Made by a program: the position numbers and the translations under genes. Below the pieces are notes generated by a model. That model worked only from the letters and a program-made list of their open reading frames with translations, made no database searches and was not told the DNA's origin. A stretch of DNA of 64,000 bases from Corinectria fuckeliana. Its lineage: Eukaryota; Ascomycota; Sordariomycetes; Hypocreales; Nectriaceae. The stretch spans positions 186,001 to 250,000 of the forward strand of contig WPDH01000026.1 of NCBI GenBank assembly GCA_019137255.1, written 5' to 3'. Below, one piece after another: positions 1 to 10,333 of this stretch (positions are counted from its first letter, which is position 1; each line of letters opens with the position of its first letter).

Positions 1-2132
1 GTTGATTGGTTGGCCAGAGGTTCGGGGCGCATAGTTGCGCGGCTCAGTGAGTCGGCCAGACATCCCATTGCGTAGAAACGCATTGTTACGTCCGCCGAGG
101 TGTTGGGGTGTCGGCCCCGGGCTCGTGTCGTGCAAGGTAGGCATGGCCTGGAATGAGTGACTCTGGGGTAGTCCTCCATGACGAACTCCGTGGTTCAGAT
201 GCTGGGGCGTCGGCCCAGGGCTCATGATGTGCTGCATGGGTGGCATTCCCTCGAGCGAATCACGTTGAGGTGAGCCAGCTTGTCCCTGGAGCGAGTGACT
301 TCGAGACGAACCGGCTTGTCCCTGGAAGGAGTTGCTCTGAGGCGAACCGACTTGGGTGTGGATGGAAGACACGGAGCCGTTACCGCCGGCATGATTCGCG
401 GACACTGGGCCCGAAGGAGACTGTAGCAAGCCGACTGGCATCGAGCCGACATGGGGGCTGTTCGGAGGTACCGGGGGAACCGGGGGGGCATACCGGGCAG
501 TAAATGCTTCTTCAGTGTTGCTATTTGGGACAACCGAATGGCCGGGGGCTCCATTGCCAGAACCGATATAGCCATGGGAAGGACTCTGTGGAACGTACCG
601 AACGACAGATGTGTTGTTGACGTTGTGGTTGCTAGTAGGAGAAGGCTGTGGAACTCCAGAATCCGGGCGAGAATCTCTGTAGAAAGGAGTACTGTAGGGA
701 ATAAACCCTTCAGAGGATGTATTGTTGACCTGGTTGTTGGGCACAGCGGAAGAGCCAGTGGTTCCAGAATCCGAGCGAGGACTTCCGTAGAAAGGGGTAC
801 TGTAGGGATGAGGCTCGGCACGGCCCCGTGGAGCATACTGAATACCAGATACGTCATTGGCATTGGCGTAGTTGATGAAAGGAGGGTGAGAAACTCCAGA
901 ACCCGAGTGAGAACCCTGGTGGAAAGGGATACTGTAGGGAACAAACCCTTCAGAGGATGCATTGTTGGTCAGGTTGTTGGGCGCAGACGCAGAGTCAGGG
1001 GCACCATGAACCGAGCGAGGACCATTGTAAAATGGAGTCCTGAAAGGCACAGGATGTTCGGTTGATGCGTTGTTGCCATGATGGCTAAGCTCAGCCGCAG
1101 AACCAGTGACATCATGAACCGAGTGAGAAGTTCTGTGAGCAGGGCCAGCTTGGATATACCGGACAGCAGTCGCTTCATGGATCTGAGTGTCGACGACGGA
1201 AGAAGGACTGGCAGCCCCTTGAACATAGCGAACAGCAGGTGTTGTATTGACCTGGCCGTTGGAGGCAAAGGAAGACGTGCTGCTGGCTCCGTGAACATGG
1301 CCAGGAGTTCCCTGAGCGTGGTGAGTAGCTCTGTGAATAGGGCTCGCGACTCCGTGGGCATGAACAGTAGCTTGGGAAGGGCTCACGACTCCGCGACTGG
1401 AACTCGCAACTCCGTAGGTAGGACCCGTGGCACCATAGACGGCACCGGCATTCCCCTGATGGTGACCAATAGACCCACGAGCATCTCCAGACACTTCGTT
1501 AGCGGAACCAATAACAGGCTGGGCAGGACCAACACCCCTATTGGCAGCACCAGGAGCTCCGTAGACAGGACCATTGGCGCCCTGTACGGGGGTGGGGCTG
1601 TTGGAGGTATCGTCGACTTGGCCACCCATCTAAGGGGCCATAACCGGGACACTGACATTGGCAGTAGGGCTGTTGGGGGGAACCGAAGAATAAGATCCAG
1701 AGTTGAACTGAGAATAGTTGGGAGGTCTGGTGGGAGAGTTGAACTGGCTCGACTAAAACATATATTAGCGGTGATCATACGGAGGACGAAGAGACTTGGC
1801 ATTCTAACCTGAAGAGCATTGGTCAAAGCCTGTTGAGCAGATGGAATCCAAGACTCAGAAGCTGGGTTCAAAGTCTCAGAGGGCGACTGGTTCCCGTTAT
1901 AGGAGACTATAGGTGCAAAGTTGTTGTTTGCATTGGTGTGATTCTCGAGAAAGGGAAAGTCTCTATTCAAAAGTCCCGTGAAATTCTGGTTGCCAGCGCC
2001 AGCCGCACCGGGAGCAAAGTTATGGTTGGCCTGGTGAGAGTTGCGTCGTGGAGAGAAGGTATCGCCCTCGCGGCTGTTGAGGCCTTCAGGTCCCCCGGAC
2101 GCGCCCCGAATATAGGGAGGGTTAGGCGACAT
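1..2132 (-). CDS. Low-complexity Ser/Pro/Asn/Gly-rich repeat protein, C-terminus beyond window
   Basis: I do not recognise a family. The start is the ATG at 2132-2130 (MSPNPPYIRG). It is the first ATG after a leader intron with donor GTAAGT near 2316 and acceptor ACATAG near 2161. Exon 2132-1809 encodes 108 residues rich in N, G, S and P. A 56-nt intron (1808-1753, branch GCTAAT, acceptor TTTTAG) joins it in phase 0 to an exon that reads 40 codons and then meets TAG at 1632-1630. The same frame is open from 1629 to the left edge, more than 540 codons of the same composition. Use of an alternative acceptor CCTTAG at 1630 (intron 1808-1630) would skip the stop and keep phase. No signal peptide or membrane segment is visible, so an intracellular, largely disordered protein is likely. 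Internal repeats with NN-SSEGF-PYS-PF motifs are visible. If the TAG is used, the gene ends at 1630 or is broken. Confidence 0.6.
681..1020 (-). repeat. Intragenic direct repeat of about 100 nt
   Basis: Positions 681-780 and 921-1020 are closely similar and exactly 240 nt (80 codons) apart, so the reading frame is kept. Each encodes NN..NN(A/T)SSEGF(V/I)PYS followed by PF(Y/H) and a Ser/Gly-rich stretch. A more diverged PFY-type unit lies between them near 780-800, and another near 1030. Confidence 0.75.
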
Positions 2133-2497
2133 CGTAACTCGGCCGAAACGCAGGCTACTATGTTTGTTACATATGTCAGCTATTGTCCCGAGTTGACCAG
2201 CATGATAGTGTTGAATAGGGCTTAGGGTACGGCAAACGCTCAGGACGGTGGGACGAGAAGGCTTGCGACCGCGGCCCGGTCGGGGTCCTACGCGCAACAA
2301 AACTTACAGGCTGGTGACTGGGGGACGGTTCTTGGTCCCCGGGTCGTGGACGCCCGGTGAAGGGTGAAGGTGCTTCGTTACGCGTGTGCTCTGTTTACTC
2401 GTCCTTCCAAACGGTGGTGGTGAGGAACGAGGATGGTTGAGGGAAGAGGTGTTTGTGGAGCAAGGAAAACGGTGATCAACTGCGGGGGAGGTGTTGG

Positions 2498-2602
2498 CTT
2501 TATACTCCAACAGTCTCGGGCTTGGGTGCTCGGAGTGAGCGAGCGAGTGACAGCTGGCGGTCAGGTGTCAAGGCATCAATTCCGGCGAGCTGCACTATAA
2601 AA
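2498..2602. promoter_or_regulatory. Back-to-back TATA boxes
   Basis: TATAAAG lies on the minus strand at 2504-2498, upstream of the spliced leader of the low-complexity gene. TATAAAA lies on the plus strand at 2596-2602, followed by a CT-rich stretch typical of fungal leaders. The minus box fits the gene to its left. I can assign no coding gene to the plus box. Confidence 0.45.
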
Positions 2603-3826
2603 GGAGCTCGCTCAACCCTCGCTCCTATTGTTTCTTCTCTCTCGTTCACAGCTCACAGGCAACGGCCCCGCTTTTCGGATTTGGTTCCTATTCATCACAG
2701 CTACCAAGCTATTGTTCCTCCTCTTACTACCCTCATTCATCACACTCATAATAACACACTCATAATAACACACCTCGTTCACTCGAGGTCACGCGGCCAA
2801 GGTGCCGACAACTAAGCGAGGTCAGAATGGTCAGGCTGTCAGGCAACGGCCATTGAATACAATTTTTACAAGGGGGGGGGCTGTTAAGTGAGAAGCGAGG
2901 TGTGAAGTGCAAGGTGTGTGAGGTGGTGCGTTAGGGAGGGAGGCATGTACGGGGGAGGATGCAGAAAATGTTTAGAGGGAGATGTCACAATTGAGACAAT
3001 GTAGAAGAAAAGTTGTGTACAAGCGTCAGTGGAGGCTAATGGCCGAGAGAGATGGTTAAGTACCTAAAGAGGAAGTAATAACTTGGGATAACGAGTAGCT
3101 ATTAAGGCAGATCATTCGCTATAGCAAGGACTGTGAATTATCCCAAATGTCTCTCTACACCGCCAAGAATCTGAACCACCGGGAAGTTTCACAGACAAAG
3201 TCTGGATTCCTAATTAAGTAAGAATATCTTGACTAATGCCATATCTATGTCTAAGTTCCGTCAGGTTGAGTCGCTAGACAAATAGGCATTGACTCACGAA
3301 CACAACTCGTAGCCACACTCTACAGCTTGTGAGTAACCCGTCATATGCGTCGTTTATGTCTATTCCATGACTCGATGGGAGCTCGATTCTAAATTGGATG
3401 CCTACACGTTCGGCCATCATTTGTCTTCCAGAATCGAGTCGTAGAGTTATCGTCTTGCGGCTCAACCCAAGCACTTCCACGCAAGGCTACCAGCATAGGA
3501 CGAATACGCTCTTTACTTTAGTCTCAGAACTTGTCACGTCCAGGTTGCGAAGGTCGAGTCCATGAGTCTTAGCATCAGCACACGAGACCACATACATGCA
3601 TATCAAAATCAGTGTATTTTTGCTTGAAACGGTCGGCGAAGCTTTGTCTCTATACATCGCCATCCCAAACACGTCCACTCATCGTAGATTCGGGAGTCGC
3701 TTTGCCGAATGCTCTACTTGGACGGTGCTTCGTAGTCAATACGTCGTCCCTGATCACGGAACCCTTCGCGACCACCTGAGCTCCCCAGTCAAAACTCCGG
3801 ACCTCAGCACTTCCGAGGTGGTTCCT
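2603..3826. other. Intergenic, no gene seen
   Basis: The first 200 nt look like a CT/CA-rich transcribed leader (CATAATAACACACT repeated near 2746-2772). A run of ten G lies near 2871-2880. The rest is moderately AT-rich with stops in all frames. The minus-strand open stretches at 3274-3678 look random and have no recognisable domain. Confidence 0.5.
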
Positions 3827-4605
3827 TTAGTCAAACTTTGAGAGTAGTTAGCACAAGACTCAAACAGCTCCATCCGATTTTCTTCTTACCGGTGTCAGGA
3901 AAGACTCGGCTACGAATCGAGCTCTTGCGTTCAACTATAGGTCATTGTTAGAGTGGGTCGCCGTCGAGGAGCATATAGGAGCACCCACGAAGAGCTTCAT
4001 CTCGGAGATTTCCTTGTCGACCTCCTCCATAAACTGGATAATGAAGTCCACGAGCTTATGCTTGAGCATTTCCTCGGTGTGGAAGTTGGTTATTAAGAAT
4101 GTGATGTCGTACCCCTAAGGAACGGCGGTGTCAGTCAGGGGCAACATGCCCGCCAGGAGCAACGCCACAGCTCGGGGGTTGGCCGGAAGCAACGGACCTT
4201 GATGGGTTTCCTCCGCAGGATAAAGAAAGACTCGGCGCGCTGCGTCAAGAAACGCGTAAACTTGTGTACCAGGATGTGCTCAATCTCGTCGGCCTGCTTG
4301 ATCTTAATGCTGATGCGGACGGAGTTGATGCTGGGCTCGATCAGGACCCGCTCGTTTTCGTTGCGCGCAATCGTCAGCGGGGTGAGGAGGACCTCGGGAG
4401 ACGACTGAGCCTCGATTTCAGGGACATTGTGTCGCTCAGCGGTCTGGGAGGCGAAGTTGGAGAGGGTGAGGGCAGCTGTCAAGCTGCTCCGTACACATTG
4501 CAGGTACGGCCGTAGGGATTGAGACTAGGCCACGGAAAGGCCACGGTTAGCGCGAGGCGTTCGCAGATGAGCAAAACGCCATGAGGTCCAAGCAAGACGT
4601 ACCAT
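3827..4605 (-). CDS. ARC19: Arp2/3 complex subunit 4 (p20-ARC / Arc19)
   Basis: This is the Arp2/3 subunit that forms the structural core of the complex with ARPC2. It supports branched actin nucleation at endocytic patches. There are five exons: 4605-4603, 4524-4198, 4114-3989, 3934-3890 and 3835-3827, giving 169 aa, the usual family length (168-171). The first coding exon is the ATG alone, followed directly by donor GTACGT; the branch is CGCTAAC and the acceptor CCTAG. The spliced protein begins M-SQSLRPYL, as in yeast Arc19. Conserved blocks are visible: the ERHN region, QADEIEHILVHKF, FFILRRKP, GYDITFLITN, DKEISEMKLF and LNARARFVAE. It ends TPFD. The other introns have GTCCGT, GTGGGT and GTAAGA donors. 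It is divergent from UBP6 across 577 bp. The family call is very secure. Confidence 0.96.
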
Positions 4606-5182
4606 GACTGCTTATCCTGAGCCCGGGGCTTCTGTCGTTGGCGGTGCTGCGAGTCGAGGAGGCTGGTGATATCCCGGCGGGGTCTGGGATAGAGACATCA
4701 GGCACATGGAGCGAGTGGGAGCTGCGCTGCCATGTGGGGGCCATGACGAGTTCGCACTGGGGAAGCACCCAGCCACGTCACGTGGAATCGTGCGGTAGGT
4801 GAGGGAGGTGAAGGATTTGGGGGTCTACTCAGCCACATCCGCCTGAGAGTGCTGTCCAGTGGACTACCTCGATTTGGCAGGTTCTGCCTCAGTAGCCAAG
4901 GTACCAGCTAGCTCTTCACCGCTTTCCCCACCACGGCCTACCACATTCCGCCTCAGCCAGGTACCAGCATGATGACGCTTGTCCCAATAGCTTGCTTCGC
5001 TCGTTTGCCTCGTCCAACAAAACAAAATCCTCGCCATCCCACGCCTACATCGCATCGCATCGCATCGCATTCACCTGCAAGGGGCTCTGCAAATTTGGCT
5101 CCCTCTTCCCTGCTAGCTCTCTCTCTCCCCTTCTCTCCCTCTTCCTCTCTCTCTCTTCTCCCACTCGCCATATCGTGCAAAT
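4606..5182. promoter_or_regulatory. Shared divergent promoter region of ARC19 and UBP6
   Basis: 577 bp separate the two start codons. The UBP6 side is CT-rich (5095-5165) and carries a CATCG pentanucleotide repeat near 5050-5075. Upstream ATGs occur at 4969 and 4972. No TATA box is obvious. Confidence 0.45.
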
Positions 5183-6999
5183 ATGGCGTCCCTCTCAGGT
5201 TCGTTACCCCTCCATCCATCCATCTGCCACGCATCTGCATTTCTAACGCCCATCGCCGCCCAGTCACTGTCAAGCACCAGGGCAAAAAATACAATGTCGA
5301 CATCGACTCGAGCTCGACCGGAGAGGATTTCAAGCTGCAGATGTTCAGTCTCACCAATGTTGAGCCTGAACGACAGAAGATCCTAATCAAGGGCGGCCAG
5401 CTCAAGGATGATGCCGACATGACCAAGCTTGGCCTCAAGCCCGGCCAGACTATCATGATGATGGGCACTCCTGGATCCGGCGGCGGCGACCTGGTTCGTC
5501 CCAAGGACCCGGTCAAGTTCGTCGAAGACATGACCGAGGCCGAGCAAGCTCAACAGGTCGGCGCCACCCCAGCTGGCCTCGTCAACCTAGGCAACACCTG
5601 CTACCTCAATTCGACGCTCCAGACGCTGCGTTTGATTCCCGAGCTCCAGGACTCGTTGAAAAACTACACCCCCAGTGCCGCACCCGCCACCGCCAGCCTA
5701 GGGCTACTTGGAGGCGCCAGCTCTTCGGTGGACCTAGCTGCCCAGCTGTCGACCCTCTACAATCAGATGGGGCGAACCCAGGACGCCTTCCCTCCCGGGA
5801 TGTTCCTCGAAACCCTGCGAGCTGTGTTCCCCCAGTTCGCCGAAAAGGCCAAGTCCGGGCACGGCTACGCACAACAGGACGCCGAAGAGGTTTGGTCGCA
5901 GATCGTCCAGCAGCTGGACCAGAAGCTCCGCGTCAAGGGCTCTGAAGGCTCTACCGAGGTTTCTTTTGTAGAGAAGTACATGACGGGAGAGTTCACATCG
6001 GTGTTGGAGTGCGACGAGGAGGAGGCTCGCAATGCCGGCGAAGAGGTCATCACTAACAAGGAGCCCTCGACTAAGCTCAGATGTCATATTGACAGCTCAA
6101 CAAACCACCTAAGGGACGGTATTCTTGCCAGCCTGACGGAGAAGCTAGAGAAGAATTCGGAGATCCTGGGTCGCAACGCTGTATACACCAAGACCACCAA
6201 GATTTCGCGAGCGCCCAAGTACCTGACAGTTCAGTTTGTTCGGTTCTTCTGGAAGCGCGAGACGCAGAAGAAGGCCAAGATTATGCGAAAGGTGACCTTC
6301 CCGGAGGAGTTGGACATTGTCGAGTTCTGTTCGGATGAGCTGAAAAACGCCCTTGTCCCCGTCCGGGACAAGGTCCGAGAAATCCGCAAAGACGAGGAGG
6401 ATATCGAGCGCACGCGCAAGCGCAAGAAGCGAACCCACGATCAGGCCATGGCCGACGTCGCGGGAGGTGCCGGTCTTCCCAGCGAGAAGGAGAAGAAGGA
6501 GTCGGAGGAGAAGGCTGCCAAGAAGAAGGACAACCAGAAGGGCAACAAGAAGGATACAAAGCATCCGGAGCAGACGGCTGATGGTGACACGGTCATGGGC
6601 GAGACGTACAAGACGGACGCCGAGATCGAGGCTGAGCGCGAGGCCGCTTTGTTGGCTGCCAAGAAGGAGCTCAACGCCCTGATCAACCCTGAGCTTCGCA
6701 ACGACGATGGCGCCAACCAGTCCGGTCTGTACGAGCTTCGGGGTCTAGTCACCCACCAGGGCGCCAGTGCCGACAGCGGTCATTACACATCCTACGTCAA
6801 GAAGTCGGCGCCCGTCGATCCCAAGACCGGCAAGAAGGGCGAGGAGGACGGCAAGTGGTGGTGGTTCAACGATGACAAGGTCACGGAGGTGGAGGCGGAG
6901 AAGATTCAGACGCTGGCCGGTGGTGGCGAGACGCACTCGGCCCTGATTCTCCTGTACAAGGCCATCCCGCTTCCCATGGCTGACGGAACGATGGAATGA
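5183..6999 (+). CDS. UBP6: Ubiquitin carboxyl-terminal hydrolase Ubp6/USP14 (proteasome-associated)
   Basis: This deubiquitinase binds the proteasome through its N-terminal ubiquitin-like domain and removes ubiquitin from substrates before degradation. Exon 1 is only 16 nt (5183-5198, MASLS). A 65-nt intron (5199-5263, TTCTAAC branch, GCCCAG acceptor) joins it to exon 2 at 5264-6999, giving 583 aa. The Ubl fold covers about residues 6-80. The Cys box GLVNLGNTCYLNSTLQ contains the nucleophile C118. The His box GHYTSYVKK contains H512 and is followed by WWWFNDDKV, which carries the conserved Trp/Asn/Asp region of USPs. A highly charged Lys/Glu insert at about residues 405-460 separates the catalytic halves. 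The catalytic residues are intact. The reading frame stays open through the intron to an ATG at 4969, but the spliced start gives a normal Ubl N-terminus. Confidence 0.96.
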
Positions 7000-7410
7000 C
7001 CGTTTAGATGAGGAAGGGGGATCCTTTGGGCGGATCAGATGCAAAATTGTCCTCTAGGCGTTGAAGACAGTCTGGGCTGGTAAGTTCTAGAGATGAACAT
7101 GGATGTCAAGAAATTCGTTAAACACACGTTGCAAAGCAGGCGCAGGCCGTGATGGAATGGATGAATAAGGGTACCAGACTGTACAGGACATTTTCCGGTT
7201 CTATTACACTATGATACATGTATGTCTATTGGGTATCCAGGTCGTTCTTTCATGGCCGTCTCTTGAGGTGTCGTTTCTCCTTGGCTAGACGCATTCTATC
7301 CAGCCGACAGCGACCTTTGCCATAACAAGCGTGTCTTCCGGGAAGAGTTTTCGTAGTGTACAAGATGATCGATGTGCCGTGTCAACTCTCCCCCTACCTC
7401 TCCCCCTACT
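7000..7410. other. Convergent 3' flanks, nothing coding seen
   Basis: This is the space between the stop codons of UBP6 (+) and the small membrane-protein gene (-). It is AT-richer than the genes. It probably holds the two 3' UTRs. Confidence 0.5.
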
Positions 7411-7806
7411 TTATTGGCGCCTTTCTCTTTCCTTTTCAGCCCATTTCGCCTTTTCTACCGCGCGCTCCTTCACTCGCTCGTGGAAGGCATCTAGTTTCCG
7501 CTCCAAGACGGCCTTCTGGCCCAGCAGAATGTGCTTATGGTCCTCGAGGGCGGCGATCTGGTCGGCGGCGGTGGTGGTGCGGAACTGGGTGATGGCCTAG
7601 GTTTGGATAGGTTTGAACAGGTCAGTTGCCTGTCTAAAGGTGGAAACGGGAGGCAGGGACCGGGGGAGAGGAGAACAAACCTCTTCCTTTTCCTTGTCTG
7701 TCTTCAGCTGGGCGCCCGTGATGGTGCCGACGAAGATGCAGGCGGAAAAGGCCACAGCCCAGATGCCCCTCTGGATCTTTTGCTGCTTAGTCCACTGGTA
7801 GGCCAT
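7411..7806 (-). CDS. Small single-pass membrane protein, unrecognised
   Basis: Two exons, 7806-7681 and 7596-7411, are separated by an 84-nt intron (donor GTTTGT, branch ACTGAC, acceptor CCTAG). They give a 103-aa protein. Residues 1-13 are polar and basic (MAYQWTKQQK), and residues 14-31 form one hydrophobic helix (GIWAVAFSACIFVGT). The rest is a highly charged predicted coiled coil ending in Lys/Glu/Arg repeats. This layout (short N-terminus, one helix, long charged tail) resembles small mitochondrial inner-membrane or ER assembly factors, but I recognise no family and assign no function. The intron phase and the clean coding in both exons make a real gene likely. Confidence 0.72.
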
Positions 7807-9208
7807 TGTGGCAGGAGGGCGTGTGTCCGTTTCGATGTTGTTCGGCGAGGCTATGGTTCCGGGCTGTCGAGGTAGCGACGCTCCTCGGGCGTCATGCCGG
7901 AGCCAGAGCTGGAGCTGGGATCGAGAGGAAAGAGGAGGCTAGGGCCGGGGACAACCGAGTTGGTTCGGGAGCGGGAGCGGGAGCGGGTCGGAGGCCGAAG
8001 GCAAGGCCGGAGATTGAAGTCGGAGTCGGAGTGGGCAGTCGGAGTCGTGAACGTTCGAAGCAAGAGGATCCCGGGGGTGGCACGACGGGCCGGCGGACAA
8101 CGGCCAATGTGGGGTTGCTAGTAAGTAGGTGTGGCTTAGTCAGCGATGAAGTTGGACTGAGAGTACGAATTGAAACTGCACAGGGGCTCGGAATCACATC
8201 CTGGGGCAGGTAGGCAGGGGCAGTTGATGATGACAACAAACAGGCGGAGGTAATGGCTTGTTGTCATCATTGGTAGCCACACTGAGTATGGGGAAGCTCG
8301 TCCCAAGGCCAAGTTGCCAGCCGCCATCGACTTCGGTCTACTAGTACGAAGTAGTATTTAGACTACTAGTTAGTATCTACGACATCGACACAGCTTGAAG
8401 AGCCCGAGCAGCGAAACGTCACACCAATCAGCCCTATTTATTAGGCGGCAAGGGGGCGAATGACCCAATTCCAGGGCCTTGGATCAACCCAGTGAGGCGA
8501 CGAGGTGTCGTGCGAGGTGACGTATTAGTCGCGCGCTCTGTTCCCCCCTCTCGTTCAGGCCGGCCGGCTCGGCGGGGAGCTTGGGCGGGGGGGGGGGGAG
8601 CGGGGCAGCAAGCAACTGGGTGATTGTTAAGTACTTAGGTCTAGGTTCTGAGCGCTTGCTAAGTTCTTACTGAAGCGCTTCCATTCCCCTCTTCTTTTTT
8701 CTAAGTTCAAAGTTCGTTTTATAGGCGGTCGTGCCTCTATTTCAAGGCACGCAGGTGATGGATGTTTTGGCTGTGACTACACCAGAAAACAATCCTCGTT
8801 GCTGACTGGATATACGAGTAAATATCTCACTTTCTGTCTGCTTCGTCTCTTCCATCTCGGCCTCGCTCGCTTGGCAGTTCCGGTGCCTTGGAAGATGCCG
8901 TCGGTCAAATAAATCCCTGTACTTATTCTTCGTTGTTTGTCAAGGGAAATATCTAAGCCGATGCTCATCCTTTTTACCTTCAACATCCCCTCTCCACCAA
9001 GACTGCTTGCATCATACTCTTATCCTTCCTGAGCCAGGAACCCGTCTGACTCGGTTACAGGCACTTACTTCCAGAACCAGTTCATTTGCAGAGACGGTGA
9101 TTATATCAACCGGCTCTTCCTCCTCTCTCTCCCTCTCCCTCTCTCTCTCTCCCTCCTTCTTCCGTCACGCCACCGGGAATCATATCATCATCCTGCTCCG
9201 CCACACTC
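7807..9208. other. Divergent intergenic region
   Basis: It lies between the membrane-protein gene (-) and the Shb17-like gene (+). It holds GAGCGG repeats (7968-7990), a run of twelve G (8587-8598), TACGAAGTA-type sequence near 8344 and a pure CT tract (9115-9165) just before the next start codon. Open frames here are simple-sequence translations. Confidence 0.5.
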
Positions 9209-10333
9209 ATGTCGACTCCTCGCGTCTTCCTCGTCCGCCACGGCGAGACAGAGTGGTCTCTCAGCGGTCGGCACACCGGTCGCACCGACATCCCCCTCAC
9301 TGCCAATGGGGAGAAGCGAGTGAGGGCAACCGGCAAGGCCCTCGTCGGCCATGATCGACTCATTGCCCCCAAGAAGATTGCGCACATGTAAGTCTATCGT
9401 GGGCTCCGAGCTTGCTTGCGTCACTCGTGCACAAACAAAGTGCTTTACTGGCATCCCACGTACGAAGCCAGTGCTGGGTGACGATTCCCTCTGTTAGATT
9501 CCCTCTATTAGATATGGGATCAGATACCATAACTTGTATCCATCTGGACGACAATCCTCGTCTACCACCTCCCCCCTCGATTACCTCACAAGCTCCAATA
9601 GCCCAAGCTGACACCATATCAGATATGTCTCCCCACGGAAACGTGCCCAACGCACATTTGAGTTACTCAATATCGATCTTAAAGATCCCCTCCCCTGGAA
9701 GGCTCACGGCAAGACGGAGAGTGACGGTCTGCCTTGCCAAGCCAAGATCGAGGTCACCGAAGACATCCGGGAATGGGACTATGGCGACTATGAGGGCGTC
9801 ACCACCCCCGACATCCGCAAGATGAGAGATGAGCAGGGGTACAAGGGAACTTGGGACATCTGGAAGGATGGGTGTCCAGGTGGAGAGTCAGTCTTCCTCA
9901 GAAATGAGCTTACCCTAGACTTGGAGAGCCGAAAATACCGTCGACTCTTTCAATGTTCACCAACTGACAAGAAACCAGGAGCCCCGAAGATGTCACGAAC
10001 CGCCTTGATGGACTGATCCAGGAGATCCGTAGCAAGTGGCACGAGCCCGTCATCGGCAAGTCTGCCAGCTCCAATCGCAACGGCGACGTTGTCGTTGTCG
10101 CTCACGGCCACATATTGCGTGCCTTTGCCATGAGATGGGCTCGGTATGACTTGAACAATGGCCCTACGTTCTTGATGGAGCCCGGTGGTGTGGGAACTCT
10201 CAGGTGAGCCCATTCATACATGGGTGTGACGGTCGCTCAGTCTAACCTTGGGTCTAGTTACGAACATCACAGCATCGACGAGCCTGCCCTTCTTCTTGGT
10301 GGCGCTTTCGTCGTTGACATCAACGAAGGCTAA
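9209..10333 (+). CDS. SHB17: Sedoheptulose-1,7-bisphosphatase-like, histidine phosphatase superfamily
   Basis: In yeast, Shb17 hydrolyses sedoheptulose-1,7-bisphosphate and feeds carbon into the non-oxidative pentose phosphate pathway. There are four exons: 9209-9387, 9623-9886, 9979-10203 and 10258-10333, giving 247 aa. Introns are 235, 92 and 54 nt. Intron 2 uses a GTCAGT donor. The catalytic histidine is H11 in VRHGETEW. The second conserved histidine is H190 in AHGHILR. The segment REWDYGDYEG and the tail GGVGTLSYEHHSIDEPAL match the Shb17 branch of the phosphoglycerate-mutase-like family better than true phosphoglycerate mutases. The active-site residues look intact. The protein is slightly shorter than the yeast one (about 271 aa). 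Substrate is inferred from family. Confidence 0.88.

Noticed and set aside
451..1812. Long plus-strand open frames opposite the left-edge repeat gene
   Set aside because: Their translations are Arg/Ser-rich reflections of the minus-strand gene, which alone has splice signals, an ATG context and coherent protein repeats.
2304..2510. Apparent N-terminal exon of the left-edge gene (begins EYKANTSP)
   Set aside because: It would start from TTG, and the TATAAAG box lies within it. It is better read as a spliced 5' leader without an ATG.
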